In this document: positions 50,273-58,867 of the stretch, in pieces
How the letters are laid out: each line of letters begins with the position of its first letter
Numbering within the stretch: position 1 is the first letter of the stretch
DNA from: Duganella sacchari
Lineage (GTDB): Bacteria; Pseudomonadota; Gammaproteobacteria; Burkholderiales; Burkholderiaceae_D
Assembly (NCBI RefSeq): GCF_900143065.1
Contig: NZ_FRCX01000012.1
Span: forward strand, 62,001-126,000
Length of the DNA stretch: 64,000 bases
Direction of reading: 5' to 3'
The notes under the pieces: model-generated
What the model saw: only the letters and a program-made list of their open reading frames with translations
What the model was told of the DNA's origin: nothing
The model's database searches: none
Made by a program: the position numbers and the translations under genes

Positions 50273-50671
50273 TTATTTAGCCAGCGGCAGGCCGGCTTTT
50301 TGCCATGCGGCAATGCCACCTTCCAGGTTGACCACGTCAGCAAAACCGGCTTTGGCCAGCTTGCCTGCTGCGGCCGAGGCGCGTGCGCCGCTCTTGCAGA
50401 CCACGATCACGGCACGGCTTTTGAACTTCTCCAGCTCGCTGATGCGCTTGTCGAGGTCGGCCAGCGGGATATTCTTGGCTTCCGGCAAGTGGCCTTCAGC
50501 GAATTCCTTGGCATCGCGTACATCCAAGATGGTGGCTTTACCGCGATTAATCAACATCGTCACGTCTTGCGGGCTGCCGCGTTTGCCGCGTTGGGTCAGC
50601 GCTGGCCACAGCAGGGCGCCGCCCGAAACCAGCACGATGGCGATGAGGAAAATATTGTCAATGAAGAATTT
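50273..50671 (-). CDS. Membrane-anchored rhodanese-like protein
   Basis: 132 residues from the GTG at 50671 (VKFFIDNIFLIAIVLVSGGA), a start chosen because the frame upstream has no ribosome site or typical N-terminus. One N-terminal membrane segment precedes a single rhodanese domain (ATILDVRDAKEFAEGHLPEA) with the active-site cysteine in VVCKSGARASAA. It is thought to carry sulfane sulfur; the usual partner of grxC and secB. Confidence 0.87.
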   Translation of the reverse strand, partial: KFFIDNIFLIAIVLVSGGALLWPALTQRGKRGSPQDVTMLINRGKATILDVRDAKEFAEGHLPEAKNIPLADLDKRISELEKFKSRAVIVVCKSGARASAAAGKLAKAGFADVVNLEGGIAAWQKAGLPLAK

Positions 50672-50704
50672 CACAGGAATCCAATGGTTGAACTTAATCC
50701 GCGC

Positions 50705-50710
50705 ATTATA
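50705..50710 (-). promoter_or_regulatory. Possible -10 of the rhodanese-grxC-secB operon
   Basis: Minus-strand TATAAT, 34 bp before the GTG start, in the region divergent from gpmA. The best -35 (TTGAAT) has a 19-bp spacer, so this is only a candidate. Confidence 0.35.
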
Positions 50711-50774
50711 AAATAGAAGCTGTATGAGCATTCAAAGCACCGGTTTTCCAACTTTTCCTGAAAAGATAGTCCAC

Positions 50775-51521
50775 ATGTACAAAATCGTTTTCATGCGCCA
50801 TGGCGAATCCACCTGGAACCTGTCGAACCGCTTCACCGGCTGGACCGACGTTGACCTGACCGAAAAAGGCATCAATGAGGCCAGGCAGGCCGGCAAGCTG
50901 CTCAAGGACGGCGGCTTTACCTTTGATCTGGCGTACACCTCGGTGCTCAAGCGTGCCGTACGGACCCTGTGGCTGGCGCTGGACGAAATGGATGCGATGT
51001 ATCTGCCAATCAAGAACGACTGGCGCCTCAATGAGCGTCACTACGGCGCCCTGCAAGGCCTGGACAAGGGCGAAACCGCGGCCAAGTACGGCGACGAGCA
51101 AGTGCTGGTCTGGCGCCGCAGCTACGATACCCCGCCGCCAGCGCTGGAAGCGACTGACGACCGCGCCTCGTTCAACGATCCGCGCTACGCCGGCCTGAGC
51201 AAAGAGCAGATTCCGCTGACCGAATGCCTGAAAGACACCGTAGCGCGCGTGGTGCCGGTGTGGGACGAGGAAATCGCCCCGGCCATCAAGGCGGGCAAGA
51301 AAATCATCATTTCGGCCCACGGCAACAGCCTGCGCGCGCTGATCAAGATGCTGGACGGCATCAGCGACAGCGACATCGTTGGCCTCAACATTCCTAACGG
51401 CACCCCGCTGGTCTACGAGCTGGACGAAAACCTCAAGCCTATCCGTCACTACTACCTCGGTGACGCCGATGCCATCGCCGCTGCGCAGGCAGCTGTCGCC
51501 AACCAGGGCAAGGCCAAGTAA
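50775..51521 (+). CDS. gpmA: 2,3-bisphosphoglycerate-dependent phosphoglycerate mutase
   Basis: 248 residues from the ATG at 50775 (MYKIVFMRHGESTWNLSNRF). The phospho-acceptor histidine is in FMRHGES, with YTSVLKRAVRTLW, LNERHYGALQGLDKGE and the second histidine in IISAHGNSLRALIK. It interconverts 3- and 2-phosphoglycerate. An in-frame ATG at 50724 is rejected since homologues begin at MYK. Confidence 0.96.
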   Translation: MYKIVFMRHGESTWNLSNRFTGWTDVDLTEKGINEARQAGKLLKDGGFTFDLAYTSVLKRAVRTLWLALDEMDAMYLPIKNDWRLNERHYGALQGLDKGETAAKYGDEQVLVWRRSYDTPPPALEATDDRASFNDPRYAGLSKEQIPLTECLKDTVARVVPVWDEEIAPAIKAGKKIIISAHGNSLRALIKMLDGISDSDIVGLNIPNGTPLVYELDENLKPIRHYYLGDADAIAAAQAAVANQGKAK

Positions 51522-51522
51522 T

Positions 51523-52995
51523 TTGTTTTCTTCTTACCCTCGTGGAAGCACAGCAGCAGCCTTGCTGCTGATGCTGTCGATCGGCGCCCATGCGGCGCCG
51601 TTCGGCAAGATGACCGAGCGCAGCAAGCAGAAGGCTGCCGCCGAGGCTGAACGCGCCGGTGTGCAGCAGAAGCTTAGTGTGCTCAAAAAGGACATCAGCA
51701 AGACCGAATCCGCCAAGGACGATGCGGCCGACACGCTGGCCGAGTCGGAGCAGGCGATTTCGGACGCCAACCGCGCGCTGCGCGACCTGCAGCAGGAGCA
51801 GGGCGATACCAATACCAAGCTGCAACAGCTGTCGGGCGAGCACGACCGGCTGGCGGCCACGGTCGCCCGGCAGCAGCAGCAGCTGGCCAAGCTGCTGCGC
51901 GAGCAGTACGTGGCGGGCAATGAAGACCGCATCAAATTGCTGTTGTCCGGCGACAATCCCAACCGCATCAACCGCGATTTGCAGATGCTGGCTTACGTCT
52001 CGCAGGCGCAGGCGCGTCTGCTGGAGTCGCTGCGTAGCAACCTGAAGGCCGTCGAGGTGAACCAGGAAGCCGCGCAGAACGCCAAGGACGAGCTGGAAGA
52101 GATCGCCGAAGAACAGTTGCAGCAGAAAGCCAAGCTGGAGCAGGAAAAAGGTCGCCGCGCGGCCCTGCTGTCCACCTTGTCGAAGAAACTGGTGGCCCAG
52201 CGCAAGGAAGCGGGCAACCTCGAACGTGACGAGCAGCGCATGACGGGCCTGGTCGACAAGCTGGGCAAGCTGATCGCCGAACAGGCCGCAGCGGCCGCAG
52301 CCGAGAAAAAACGCCAGGAACAGGTCGCGGCCGCCAAAGCCGCCAAGGCCAAGGCGGTTGCCGAGGCGCGCGCGCTGGCGAAAGCCAGGGCGGCGGAGGC
52401 GGAACGCCAGCGTCTGGCCAACAAGGCCAACAACAGCAAGTCCGGCACCATCAAGCCAGCCGTGCCGAATCCGGCGGACGCGATCGACGCCGACGAACCG
52501 AAAGTGGCGGCGATCAAGCCGGCACCGGCACCGCGCGAAGAGGAGACACCGCCGCCGGCCAAAGCCGCCGATATCGCACTGGCGCCGGCCGCCCCGGCGG
52601 GCGCTTTCGCCAGCATGAAAGGCCAGCTGCGCTCGCCCGTGGCAGGCAAGGTGGCCGCCAAATTCGGCTCGCGCCGCGGCGATGGTCCGAGCTGGAAAGG
52701 GGTCTTTATCCGCGCCAGCGAAGGCGCCGATGTGCACGTGGTCGCCGGGGGGCGGGTGGTGTTTGCCGACTGGCTGCGCGGCTTCGGCAACCTGATCATC
52801 ATCGATCACGGCGGCCAGTACATGAGTATTTACGGCAATAACCAGTCGCTGCTCAAACGGGCCGGCGACATCGTCAAGGCCGGCGACTCCATCGCCAGCG
52901 CAGGTAATAGCGGTGGCAACGAGGAATCGGGGCTATACTTTGAACTTCGCCATCAGGGCGCGGCATTCGATCCGGCTGGCTGGGTCAAGTTTTAG
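51523..52995 (+). CDS. EnvC-like murein hydrolase activator (degenerate M23/LytM)
   Basis: 490 residues using a TTG start one base after the gpmA stop, with AAGG 9 bp upstream; no ATG or GTG gives a better N-terminus. Signal peptide STAAALLLMLSIGAHA. A long coiled coil (about 35-260) rich in Gln, Glu, Lys and Ala precedes a Pro/Ala linker and a C-terminal LytM domain (GKVAAKFGSRRG to SGLYFELRHQGAAFDPAGWV). The zinc ligands are lost: WKGVFIRASEG replaces H-x-G-x-D, which is the EnvC pattern, a non-enzymatic activator of amidases. Next is ctpA, a common pair. Confidence 0.87.
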   Translation: MFSSYPRGSTAAALLLMLSIGAHAAPFGKMTERSKQKAAAEAERAGVQQKLSVLKKDISKTESAKDDAADTLAESEQAISDANRALRDLQQEQGDTNTKLQQLSGEHDRLAATVARQQQQLAKLLREQYVAGNEDRIKLLLSGDNPNRINRDLQMLAYVSQAQARLLESLRSNLKAVEVNQEAAQNAKDELEEIAEEQLQQKAKLEQEKGRRAALLSTLSKKLVAQRKEAGNLERDEQRMTGLVDKLGKLIAEQAAAAAAEKKRQEQVAAAKAAKAKAVAEARALAKARAAEAERQRLANKANNSKSGTIKPAVPNPADAIDADEPKVAAIKPAPAPREEETPPPAKAADIALAPAAPAGAFASMKGQLRSPVAGKVAAKFGSRRGDGPSWKGVFIRASEGADVHVVAGGRVVFADWLRGFGNLIIIDHGGQYMSIYGNNQSLLKRAGDIVKAGDSIASAGNSGGNEESGLYFELRHQGAAFDPAGWVKF

Positions 52996-53009
52996 GATTT
53001 GCGGAAAAA

Positions 53010-54491
53010 ATGGGCAACAAAGTCAAGAGCATCGGCCTGATCGGCCTCGGTATGGTGGCTGGTGTTGCCGCCTCTTTCCAGTTTTCCGCGATTGCGCAAA
53101 AAGTCACCGGCGCCCCATTGCCGCTGGAAGAACTGCGCCAGCTGTCCGACGTGTTTGGCCTGATCAAGACCGACTACGTGGAAAACGTCGACGACAAGAA
53201 GCTGCTCACCGAAGCCATTTCCGGCATGGTGTCCTCGCTGGACCCGCATTCGGTCTACCTCGACAAGAAGGCGTTCCGCGAAATGCGCGAGACCGTGGCC
53301 GGCAAATTCGTCGGCATCGGCGTGGAAGTGGGCCTGGAAGACGGCTACATCCGGGTCGTCTCGCCGATTGAGGATACGCCCGCATTCAAGGCCGGCATCA
53401 AGGCGGGCGACCTGATTACCCGCATCGACGGCACGCTCATCAAAGGCATGTCGCTGGATGAATCGGTCAAGAAGATGCGCGGCGAGCCGCGTTCCAAAGT
53501 CAGCGTCACCATCAGCCGCAAGGACGAAGACAAGCCGCTGGTGTTCAACATCGTGCGCGAAGAAATCCGCGTGCAGAGCGTCAAGGCCAAGATCGTGGAG
53601 CCGGGCTATGCGTGGGTACGCATATCGCAGTTCCAGGAACCGACCGTGGACGACATGGCCAAGAAAATCACCGCCCTGTATCACCAGGACCCCAACATCA
53701 AAGGCCTGGTGCTGGACCTGCGCAACGATCCGGGCGGCGTGGTGCCGGGCGCGATCGGCGTTTCGGCGGCCTTCCTGCCGAAGGACTCTGTCATCGTCTC
53801 GACCAACGGCCAGCTGCCGACCTCCAAGGAGACGTTCTACGGCCGCCAGGAATTCTACGCGCCGCGCGCCAAGGTTGATCCCTTGTCCAAGCTGCCGGCC
53901 GGCCTGAAAGATGTGCCGATGGTGGTGCTGGTGAACGCCGGCTCCGCGTCGGCGTCGGAAATCGTCGCTGGCGCGCTGCAGGACTACAAGCGCGCCACCA
54001 TCATGGGCACGCAGACCTTCGGCAAGGGCTCGGTGCAGACGCTGCGCCAGCTGACCGCCGATACCGCCGTCAAACTGACCACCGCGCGTTATTACACGCC
54101 GAAGAACCGCGCCATTCAAGCGCGCGGCATCACGCCGGACCTGCTGGTGGACGAAACCGAAGGTGGCGATGGCCTGGAGCGTCTGCGCGTGCGCGAAGCG
54201 GATCTGCAAAAACACCTGGGCAACGACAAGGACCCGGAAGGCGACGCCAAACGCGATCTGCTGGAAGACGAGCAGCGCCTGGCCGCAGCGGCGAAGAAAA
54301 CCAAACCGGTGGAATTCGGCTCCCGGGACGACTTCCAGCTGGCGCAGGCGATCAACCACTTCAAGGGCCTGCCGGTCAAACTGTCGACGGCGGACGCCAA
54401 GCCTGCCAGCGACATTGGCGAAACCAGGCCGGATACCAAGCCAGATACCAAGCCAGATACCCAGCCGCTGCCCAAACCCAAGACCAAATAA
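53010..54491 (+). CDS. ctpA: S41 family C-terminal processing protease
   Basis: 493 residues. N-terminal hydrophobic segment (SIGLIGLGMVAGVAASFQFSAIAQ) is a signal peptide or anchor. A PDZ domain (GIGVEVGLEDGYIRVVSPIEDTPAF, GIKAGDLITRIDG) interrupts the S41 fold. Catalytic Ser314 in NAGSASASEIVAG and Lys339 in GTQTFGKGSVQT (numbers inferred by family comparison), spaced 25 residues apart as usual. It cleaves C-terminal ends of periplasmic proteins. The tail has tandem PDTK repeats. Confidence 0.95.
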   Translation: MGNKVKSIGLIGLGMVAGVAASFQFSAIAQKVTGAPLPLEELRQLSDVFGLIKTDYVENVDDKKLLTEAISGMVSSLDPHSVYLDKKAFREMRETVAGKFVGIGVEVGLEDGYIRVVSPIEDTPAFKAGIKAGDLITRIDGTLIKGMSLDESVKKMRGEPRSKVSVTISRKDEDKPLVFNIVREEIRVQSVKAKIVEPGYAWVRISQFQEPTVDDMAKKITALYHQDPNIKGLVLDLRNDPGGVVPGAIGVSAAFLPKDSVIVSTNGQLPTSKETFYGRQEFYAPRAKVDPLSKLPAGLKDVPMVVLVNAGSASASEIVAGALQDYKRATIMGTQTFGKGSVQTLRQLTADTAVKLTTARYYTPKNRAIQARGITPDLLVDETEGGDGLERLRVREADLQKHLGNDKDPEGDAKRDLLEDEQRLAAAAKKTKPVEFGSRDDFQLAQAINHFKGLPVKLSTADAKPASDIGETRPDTKPDTKPDTQPLPKPKTK

Positions 54492-54521
54492 ACCCATGCG
54501 CGCCAACGCCGCATAGAGACG

Positions 54522-55277
54522 ATGAACGACTCACAATTGCTGCGCTACTCGCGCCACATCCTGCTTGACGAAATTGGCATCGAAGGCCAGCAGAAGCTGC
54601 TGGCCGCCCACGCGCTGGTGATCGGCGCCGGCGGCCTGGGTTCGCCGGCCGCCATGTACCTGGCCTCGGCCGGTGTCGGCCACATCACGCTGGTCGACAA
54701 CGACACGGTCGACCTGACCAACCTGCAGCGCCAGATCGCCCATACCACCGGCCGCGTGGGCCAGTCCAAGGCCGAATCGGCGCGCCTCACGCTACAGCAG
54801 ATCAATCCCGACATCGCCGTCACCGCGCTCAATGAACGTGTGGACGACGCCCGCCTGCATGCACTGGTGGCGCAAGCGGACGTGGTACTGGACTGCACCG
54901 ACAACTTCGCCACCCGCCATGCGGTGAACCGCGCCTGCGTGGCCGCGCATAAACCGCTGGTATCGGGCGCCGTGATCCGCTTTGATGGCCAGATCAGCGT
55001 ATTTGATCCCCGCAGCGGCGCACAACCTTGCTATTCTTGCTTGTTCCCGCAGGATCAGAAATTTGAAGATGTAGCCTGCTCCACCATGGGCGTGTTTGCG
55101 CCGCTGGTGGGCGTGGTGGGCGCTATGCAGGCGGCCGAAGCGCTCAAGCTGCTGATGGGCGTGGGCGGTTCGCTGGCCGGGCGCCTGATGATGTTGGATG
55201 GTTTGCATATGGAATGGACGAGTATTGGCGTGGGCCGCAATGGCGATTGCCCGGTCTGCGCCGCCAAAACTAACTAA
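54522..55277 (+). CDS. moeB: ThiF/MoeB/HesA-type adenylyltransferase
   Basis: 251 residues; nucleotide-binding GAGGLGSPAAMYLASAGVGHITLVDND, LTNLQRQIAHTTGRVGQSKAES and the conserved DCTDNFATRHAVNRAC. Two CXXC pairs for zinc, CYSCLFP and CPVCAA. It activates the C-terminal glycine of a ubiquitin-like protein (MoaD or ThiS) by adenylation. The two functions cannot be told apart by sequence, so the symbol is tentative. 30 bp after ctpA. Confidence 0.88.
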   Translation: MNDSQLLRYSRHILLDEIGIEGQQKLLAAHALVIGAGGLGSPAAMYLASAGVGHITLVDNDTVDLTNLQRQIAHTTGRVGQSKAESARLTLQQINPDIAVTALNERVDDARLHALVAQADVVLDCTDNFATRHAVNRACVAAHKPLVSGAVIRFDGQISVFDPRSGAQPCYSCLFPQDQKFEDVACSTMGVFAPLVGVVGAMQAAEALKLLMGVGGSLAGRLMMLDGLHMEWTSIGVGRNGDCPVCAAKTN

Positions 55278-55290
55278 TGGGAGAATCACT

Positions 55291-57423
55291 TTGCTGACGA
55301 AACGTCTCGCTGTACTGCCGCTGACCCTGGCCCTGACTGCCGCCTTTGGCGCGCAAGCCGCCACCACCACCAAATACCTGATCATCTCGGAAAACGCCAA
55401 CAAGCAGATCGGCCAGCAGGTGGTCGAGCATCTGGATGATGGCCTGACCAAGGTCGCCTTCATCTACAAGGACAACGGCCGCGGTCCGGAACTGGCGGAG
55501 CAATTCCGCCTGGGCGCGGACGGCACCATGACCGAATACTCGGTCAAAGGCAATTCGACCTTTGGCGCGGTGGTAGACGAGCAGTTCTCGCGCAAGGGCG
55601 ACAAGGCGCAGTGGAAATCGACGTCGGAGCAGGGCGAAAAAACCGTCAGCGGCCCGGCCGCCTATCTGCCGCTGAACAGCTCTTTCGAAGTGGCCTCGGT
55701 AGCCATCTCCGCACTGGCCAAGGCGCCAGACGGCAAACTGCCGCTGCTGCCATCGGGCACGCTGTCGCAGCGCGTGCTCGATAGCGTGGAAGTCACCAGC
55801 GCCACAGGTCAGAAGCAGAGTGTGAATCTGGTCGCGCAAACCGGCGTCGGCCTGTCGCCAGCGTTCTACTGGACCACCACCGGCGACAAGCCACGCCTGT
55901 TCGGCATCGTGATTCCGGGCTTTGGCAATATGCTGGAAGAAGGCTGGCAAGCGGCCGCGCCGCTGCTGGCCAAGCACCAGAAGGCTGCCGAAAGCCAGAT
56001 GCTGACCGATATCGCCGCCAAGCTGCAGCATCCGCTGACCGGCCTGACCGTGGTGCGCAATGCGCGCATCTTCGACAGCGAAAAAGCCACCGTCGGCCAG
56101 CCCTCCGATATCTATGTGCTGCGTGGCCGCATCACCGCCGTGCTGCCTGCCGGTTCGCCGGTGCGCGACGCCGACAACACCATCGACGCCGCCAACCGCA
56201 TCGTGCTGCCTGGCCTGTTCGACCTGCACGGCCACGTGGACCGCTGGTCCGGTACGCTGAATATGTCGGCCGGCGTCACCAGCGTGCGCGATATGGGCAA
56301 CGACAACAAGCAGCTGCAAGCCATGCTGGACGAAACGGCGGCGGGCAAATTGATGGCGCCGCAGGTGGTGCCGGCCGGCTTCCTGGAAGGCGAGAGCCCG
56401 TACAGCGCCAACAACGGCTTTGTCATCAAGGACCTGAAAGGCGCCAAGGATGCCATCGACTGGTATGCGGAACGCGGTTATCCGCAGCTGAAGATTTATA
56501 ACTCCTTCCCGAAAGCCATCCTGAAGGAAACGGTGGCCTATGCCCACAGCCGCGGCATGCGCGTGTCCGGCCACATCCCGGCCGGCCTGCGCGCGCAGGA
56601 AGCGCTGGACGCGGGCTACGACGAGATCCAGCACATCAACCAGGTGTTGCTGAACTTCCTGGTCAAGCCGGATACGGAAACCCGTAACCTCAACCGCTTT
56701 GTGCTGCCGGCCGAAAAAGTGGCGGACATGGACTTCAATTCCAAGCCGGTCAAGGACTTCGTCGCCTACCTGGCCAAGAAGCAGATTTCGATTGATCCGA
56801 CCATGTCCACCTTTGCCTTCCTCAAGCAGAAGGACGGCGATGTGAACGAGCCTTACGCGGCGTTCGCGTCGCACATGCCGCCGGACGTGGCGCGCGGCTT
56901 CAAGGTCGCCACCATGAAGATCGAGGGTGACGCGCAGCTCAAGCGCTATGAGAAGTCCTACGCCAAGATGGTGGAATTCGTCGGCATCATGTACAAGGCT
57001 GGCGTGCCTATCGTCGCCGGGACGGACGATATCCCGGGCTTCACCCTGCATTCCGAGCTGGGGATGCTGGTCAAGGCCGGCCTGACGCCGGCGCAGGCGC
57101 TGCAGGTGGCGACCCGCAACGGCGCCCGCTACACGCGCACCACCAATGACCGTGGCAGCATCGCACCGGGTAAACTGGCCGACCTGGTGCTGGTGGACGG
57201 CGATCCGACCAAAAACATCGAGGATGTGCGCAAGGTGTCGGCGGTGGTGACCCGTGGCTATGTGATCTACCCGCAGGAGATCGACGCAGCGCTGGGCATC
57301 GCGCCATTCGTCGGCGATGCACCGAAAGTGGCGAAAAATTCGGCAGCGGTGGCCGAAGTTTACGGCGGCAGTAACGAGGGCGCCCTGAACCGCATTGAAA
57401 CCAGCGCCCGCAAACGCGATTAA
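55291..57423 (+). CDS. Exported amidohydrolase with a large N-terminal domain
   Basis: 710 residues from a TTG start with GGGAG 7 bp upstream. Signal peptide LLTKRLAVLPLTLALTAAFG, cleaved after AQA. Residues about 25-270 form a beta-rich domain I do not recognise (TTTKYLIISENANKQIGQQ, SVKGNSTFGAVVDEQ). Then the metal-dependent amidohydrolase fold begins: NARIFDSEKATV, GLFDLHGHVDRW (HxH), VSGHIPAG, IQHINQV, IVAGTDDIPG and a C-terminal LADLVLVDGDP. Substrate could be an imidazolone, cyclic imide or peptide; not determinable. Confidence 0.85.
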   Translation: MLTKRLAVLPLTLALTAAFGAQAATTTKYLIISENANKQIGQQVVEHLDDGLTKVAFIYKDNGRGPELAEQFRLGADGTMTEYSVKGNSTFGAVVDEQFSRKGDKAQWKSTSEQGEKTVSGPAAYLPLNSSFEVASVAISALAKAPDGKLPLLPSGTLSQRVLDSVEVTSATGQKQSVNLVAQTGVGLSPAFYWTTTGDKPRLFGIVIPGFGNMLEEGWQAAAPLLAKHQKAAESQMLTDIAAKLQHPLTGLTVVRNARIFDSEKATVGQPSDIYVLRGRITAVLPAGSPVRDADNTIDAANRIVLPGLFDLHGHVDRWSGTLNMSAGVTSVRDMGNDNKQLQAMLDETAAGKLMAPQVVPAGFLEGESPYSANNGFVIKDLKGAKDAIDWYAERGYPQLKIYNSFPKAILKETVAYAHSRGMRVSGHIPAGLRAQEALDAGYDEIQHINQVLLNFLVKPDTETRNLNRFVLPAEKVADMDFNSKPVKDFVAYLAKKQISIDPTMSTFAFLKQKDGDVNEPYAAFASHMPPDVARGFKVATMKIEGDAQLKRYEKSYAKMVEFVGIMYKAGVPIVAGTDDIPGFTLHSELGMLVKAGLTPAQALQVATRNGARYTRTTNDRGSIAPGKLADLVLVDGDPTKNIEDVRKVSAVVTRGYVIYPQEIDAALGIAPFVGDAPKVAKNSAAVAEVYGGSNEGALNRIETSARKRD

Positions 57424-57483
57424 GGCGTAAGGTCGGGTAAAGAAACGGTCATATTAAGAGCGTTTTAAGGGGCAAAACGGATA

Positions 57484-57526
57484 AATCACGGCAATAGTCG
57501 CTATTGCCGTGATTCCGCCTTATACT
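57484..57526 (+). promoter_or_regulatory. Dyad and -10 element before the gsp operon
   Basis: AATCACGGCAATAG (57484-57497) pairs perfectly with CTATTGCCGTGATT (57501-57514), loop TCG: a 14-bp perfect stem without a U-run. A -10-like TATACT follows at 57521-57526, 30 bp before the gspG ATG. The dyad could be an operator over the -35 area, or a weak terminator of the amidohydrolase gene. Confidence 0.5.
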
Positions 57527-57555
57527 CTGCACTCATTTTTATTTGTTATCAAATT

Positions 57556-57999
57556 ATGAAAAAGTTTTCCGTCCGTCGCCACGTCCAACGCGGCTTTACG
57601 CTGATCGAAATTATGGTGGTGGTGGTCATCATGGGCGTGCTGGCCGCGCTGGTGGTGCCCAAGCTGCTGAGCCGTACCGGCGAATCCAAAATCGCTGCGG
57701 CCAAGGTGGATATCGCCACCATCATGCAGTCGCTGAAGCTGTACAAGTTGGATAACCAGCGCTACCCGACCACCGAACAGGGCCTGCAGTCGCTGCTCGA
57801 AAAACCCACCAGCGGCCCGGCTGCCAATGGCTGGAAAACGGGCGGCTACCTGGAGAAAATGCCGAAGGACCCGTGGGGTAATCCCTACCAGTACCTGTCG
57901 CCAGGTATCAAGGGCGAGATCGACGTGTTCTCCTATGGCGCCGATGGCCAGCCCGGCGGCACCGGCGACGACGCCGACATCGGCTCCTGGGAAAACTAA
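57556..57999 (+). CDS. gspG: Type II secretion major pseudopilin GspG
   Basis: 147 residues; prepilin cleavage at RGFTLIEIMVVVVIMGVLAALVVP, with the +5 glutamate. C-terminal calcium-binding domain with KDPWGNPYQYLSPG and SYGADGQPGGTGDDADIGSW. First gene of the gsp operon in this window. Confidence 0.97.
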   Translation: MKKFSVRRHVQRGFTLIEIMVVVVIMGVLAALVVPKLLSRTGESKIAAAKVDIATIMQSLKLYKLDNQRYPTTEQGLQSLLEKPTSGPAANGWKTGGYLEKMPKDPWGNPYQYLSPGIKGEIDVFSYGADGQPGGTGDDADIGSWEN

Positions 58000-58020
58000 G
58001 CTCGCAAGGGACAGCAGATC

Positions 58021-58491
58021 ATGCGCGCCGGCCAGCGTGGCTTCACGCTGATCGAATTGCTGGTGGTGATGGTCATTTTGGGCATCACGCTGGGACTGGT
58101 ATCGCTGAACGCGATACCGGGCCGGCAGCAGTCCTTGCAGCAGGACGCCAAGCGTGTCGCGCTGCTGCTGCAACTGGCGCGCGATGAGGCCATCGTCCGC
58201 AACCGCCAGATCGCTTTCGAGGCCACGCCCGACAGCTACCGCTTCCTGGTCCGCAACGACAACAAGCAGTGGGAACCGCTGACCCAGGATGACCTGCTGC
58301 GTGAACGGAATTTCAAAAATGGGCCGCTCACGCTGATGCTCGATCCTTTGCCGCCCATCCCTGATCCCACGCTGCGCATCGTCTTCGGCCGCGAGCCGGT
58401 CGACAAGCCGTTTACACTGAACATGATGGCTGGCGAAGGCGCCAGCGTCACCATACGCGCCGATGGCATCGGCCACTTCACGGTGGACTAG
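58021..58491 (+). CDS. gspH: Type II secretion minor pseudopilin GspH
   Basis: 156 residues from the ATG at 58021 (AAGGGA upstream). Prepilin motif QRGFTLIELLVVMVILGITLG with the +5 glutamate. The C-terminal domain is RNRQIAFEATPDSYRF, NGPLTLMLDPLPPI, and VTIRADGIGHFTVD. A minor pseudopilin of the secretion pseudopilus. Confidence 0.93.
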   Translation: MRAGQRGFTLIELLVVMVILGITLGLVSLNAIPGRQQSLQQDAKRVALLLQLARDEAIVRNRQIAFEATPDSYRFLVRNDNKQWEPLTQDDLLRERNFKNGPLTLMLDPLPPIPDPTLRIVFGREPVDKPFTLNMMAGEGASVTIRADGIGHFTVD

Positions 58492-58492
58492 C

Positions 58493-58867
58493 ATGCGCCG
58501 CCGCTCCTCCCATCAAGGCTTCACCATGCTGGAAGTGCTGGTCGCGCTGATGATCGTCGCGACGGCGCTGATCGCCTCGCTGCGCGCCGTCGGCAGCCTG
58601 ACCGCCAACAGCGACGGCCTGCGCGCCAATATGATGGCCACCTGGTCGGCCGAAAACCGGCTGGTGCAGGTGCGTCTGGCCAAAGTGTTCCCGCCGATCG
58701 GCAAGCAGACCTACGAATGCCCGCAGGGCGACCTGCTGCTGATGTGCGAGGAGGAGGTCATCGCCAGTCCGAATCCGCGCTTCCGCCGGGTGGAAGTGAG
58801 CGTGTATGCCGCTGACCATCCGGAGCGCCGCATTATCAAGCTGGTCCAACTGGTATTGAATTCATGA
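58493..58867 (+). CDS. gspI: Type II secretion minor pseudopilin GspI
   Basis: 124 residues from the ATG at 58493, one base after the gspH stop; a longer in-frame start lies inside gspH. Prepilin motif HQGFTMLEVLVALMIVATALIASL. Two cysteines (YECPQGD, LMCEEE) may form a disulfide. It caps the pseudopilus with GspJ and GspK. Confidence 0.94.
   Translation: MRRRSSHQGFTMLEVLVALMIVATALIASLRAVGSLTANSDGLRANMMATWSAENRLVQVRLAKVFPPIGKQTYECPQGDLLLMCEEEVIASPNPRFRRVEVSVYAADHPERRIIKLVQLVLNS

Noticed and set aside
55270..57051. Antisense open frame opposite the amidohydrolase gene
   Set aside because: Same artefact; no start signal and atypical composition.
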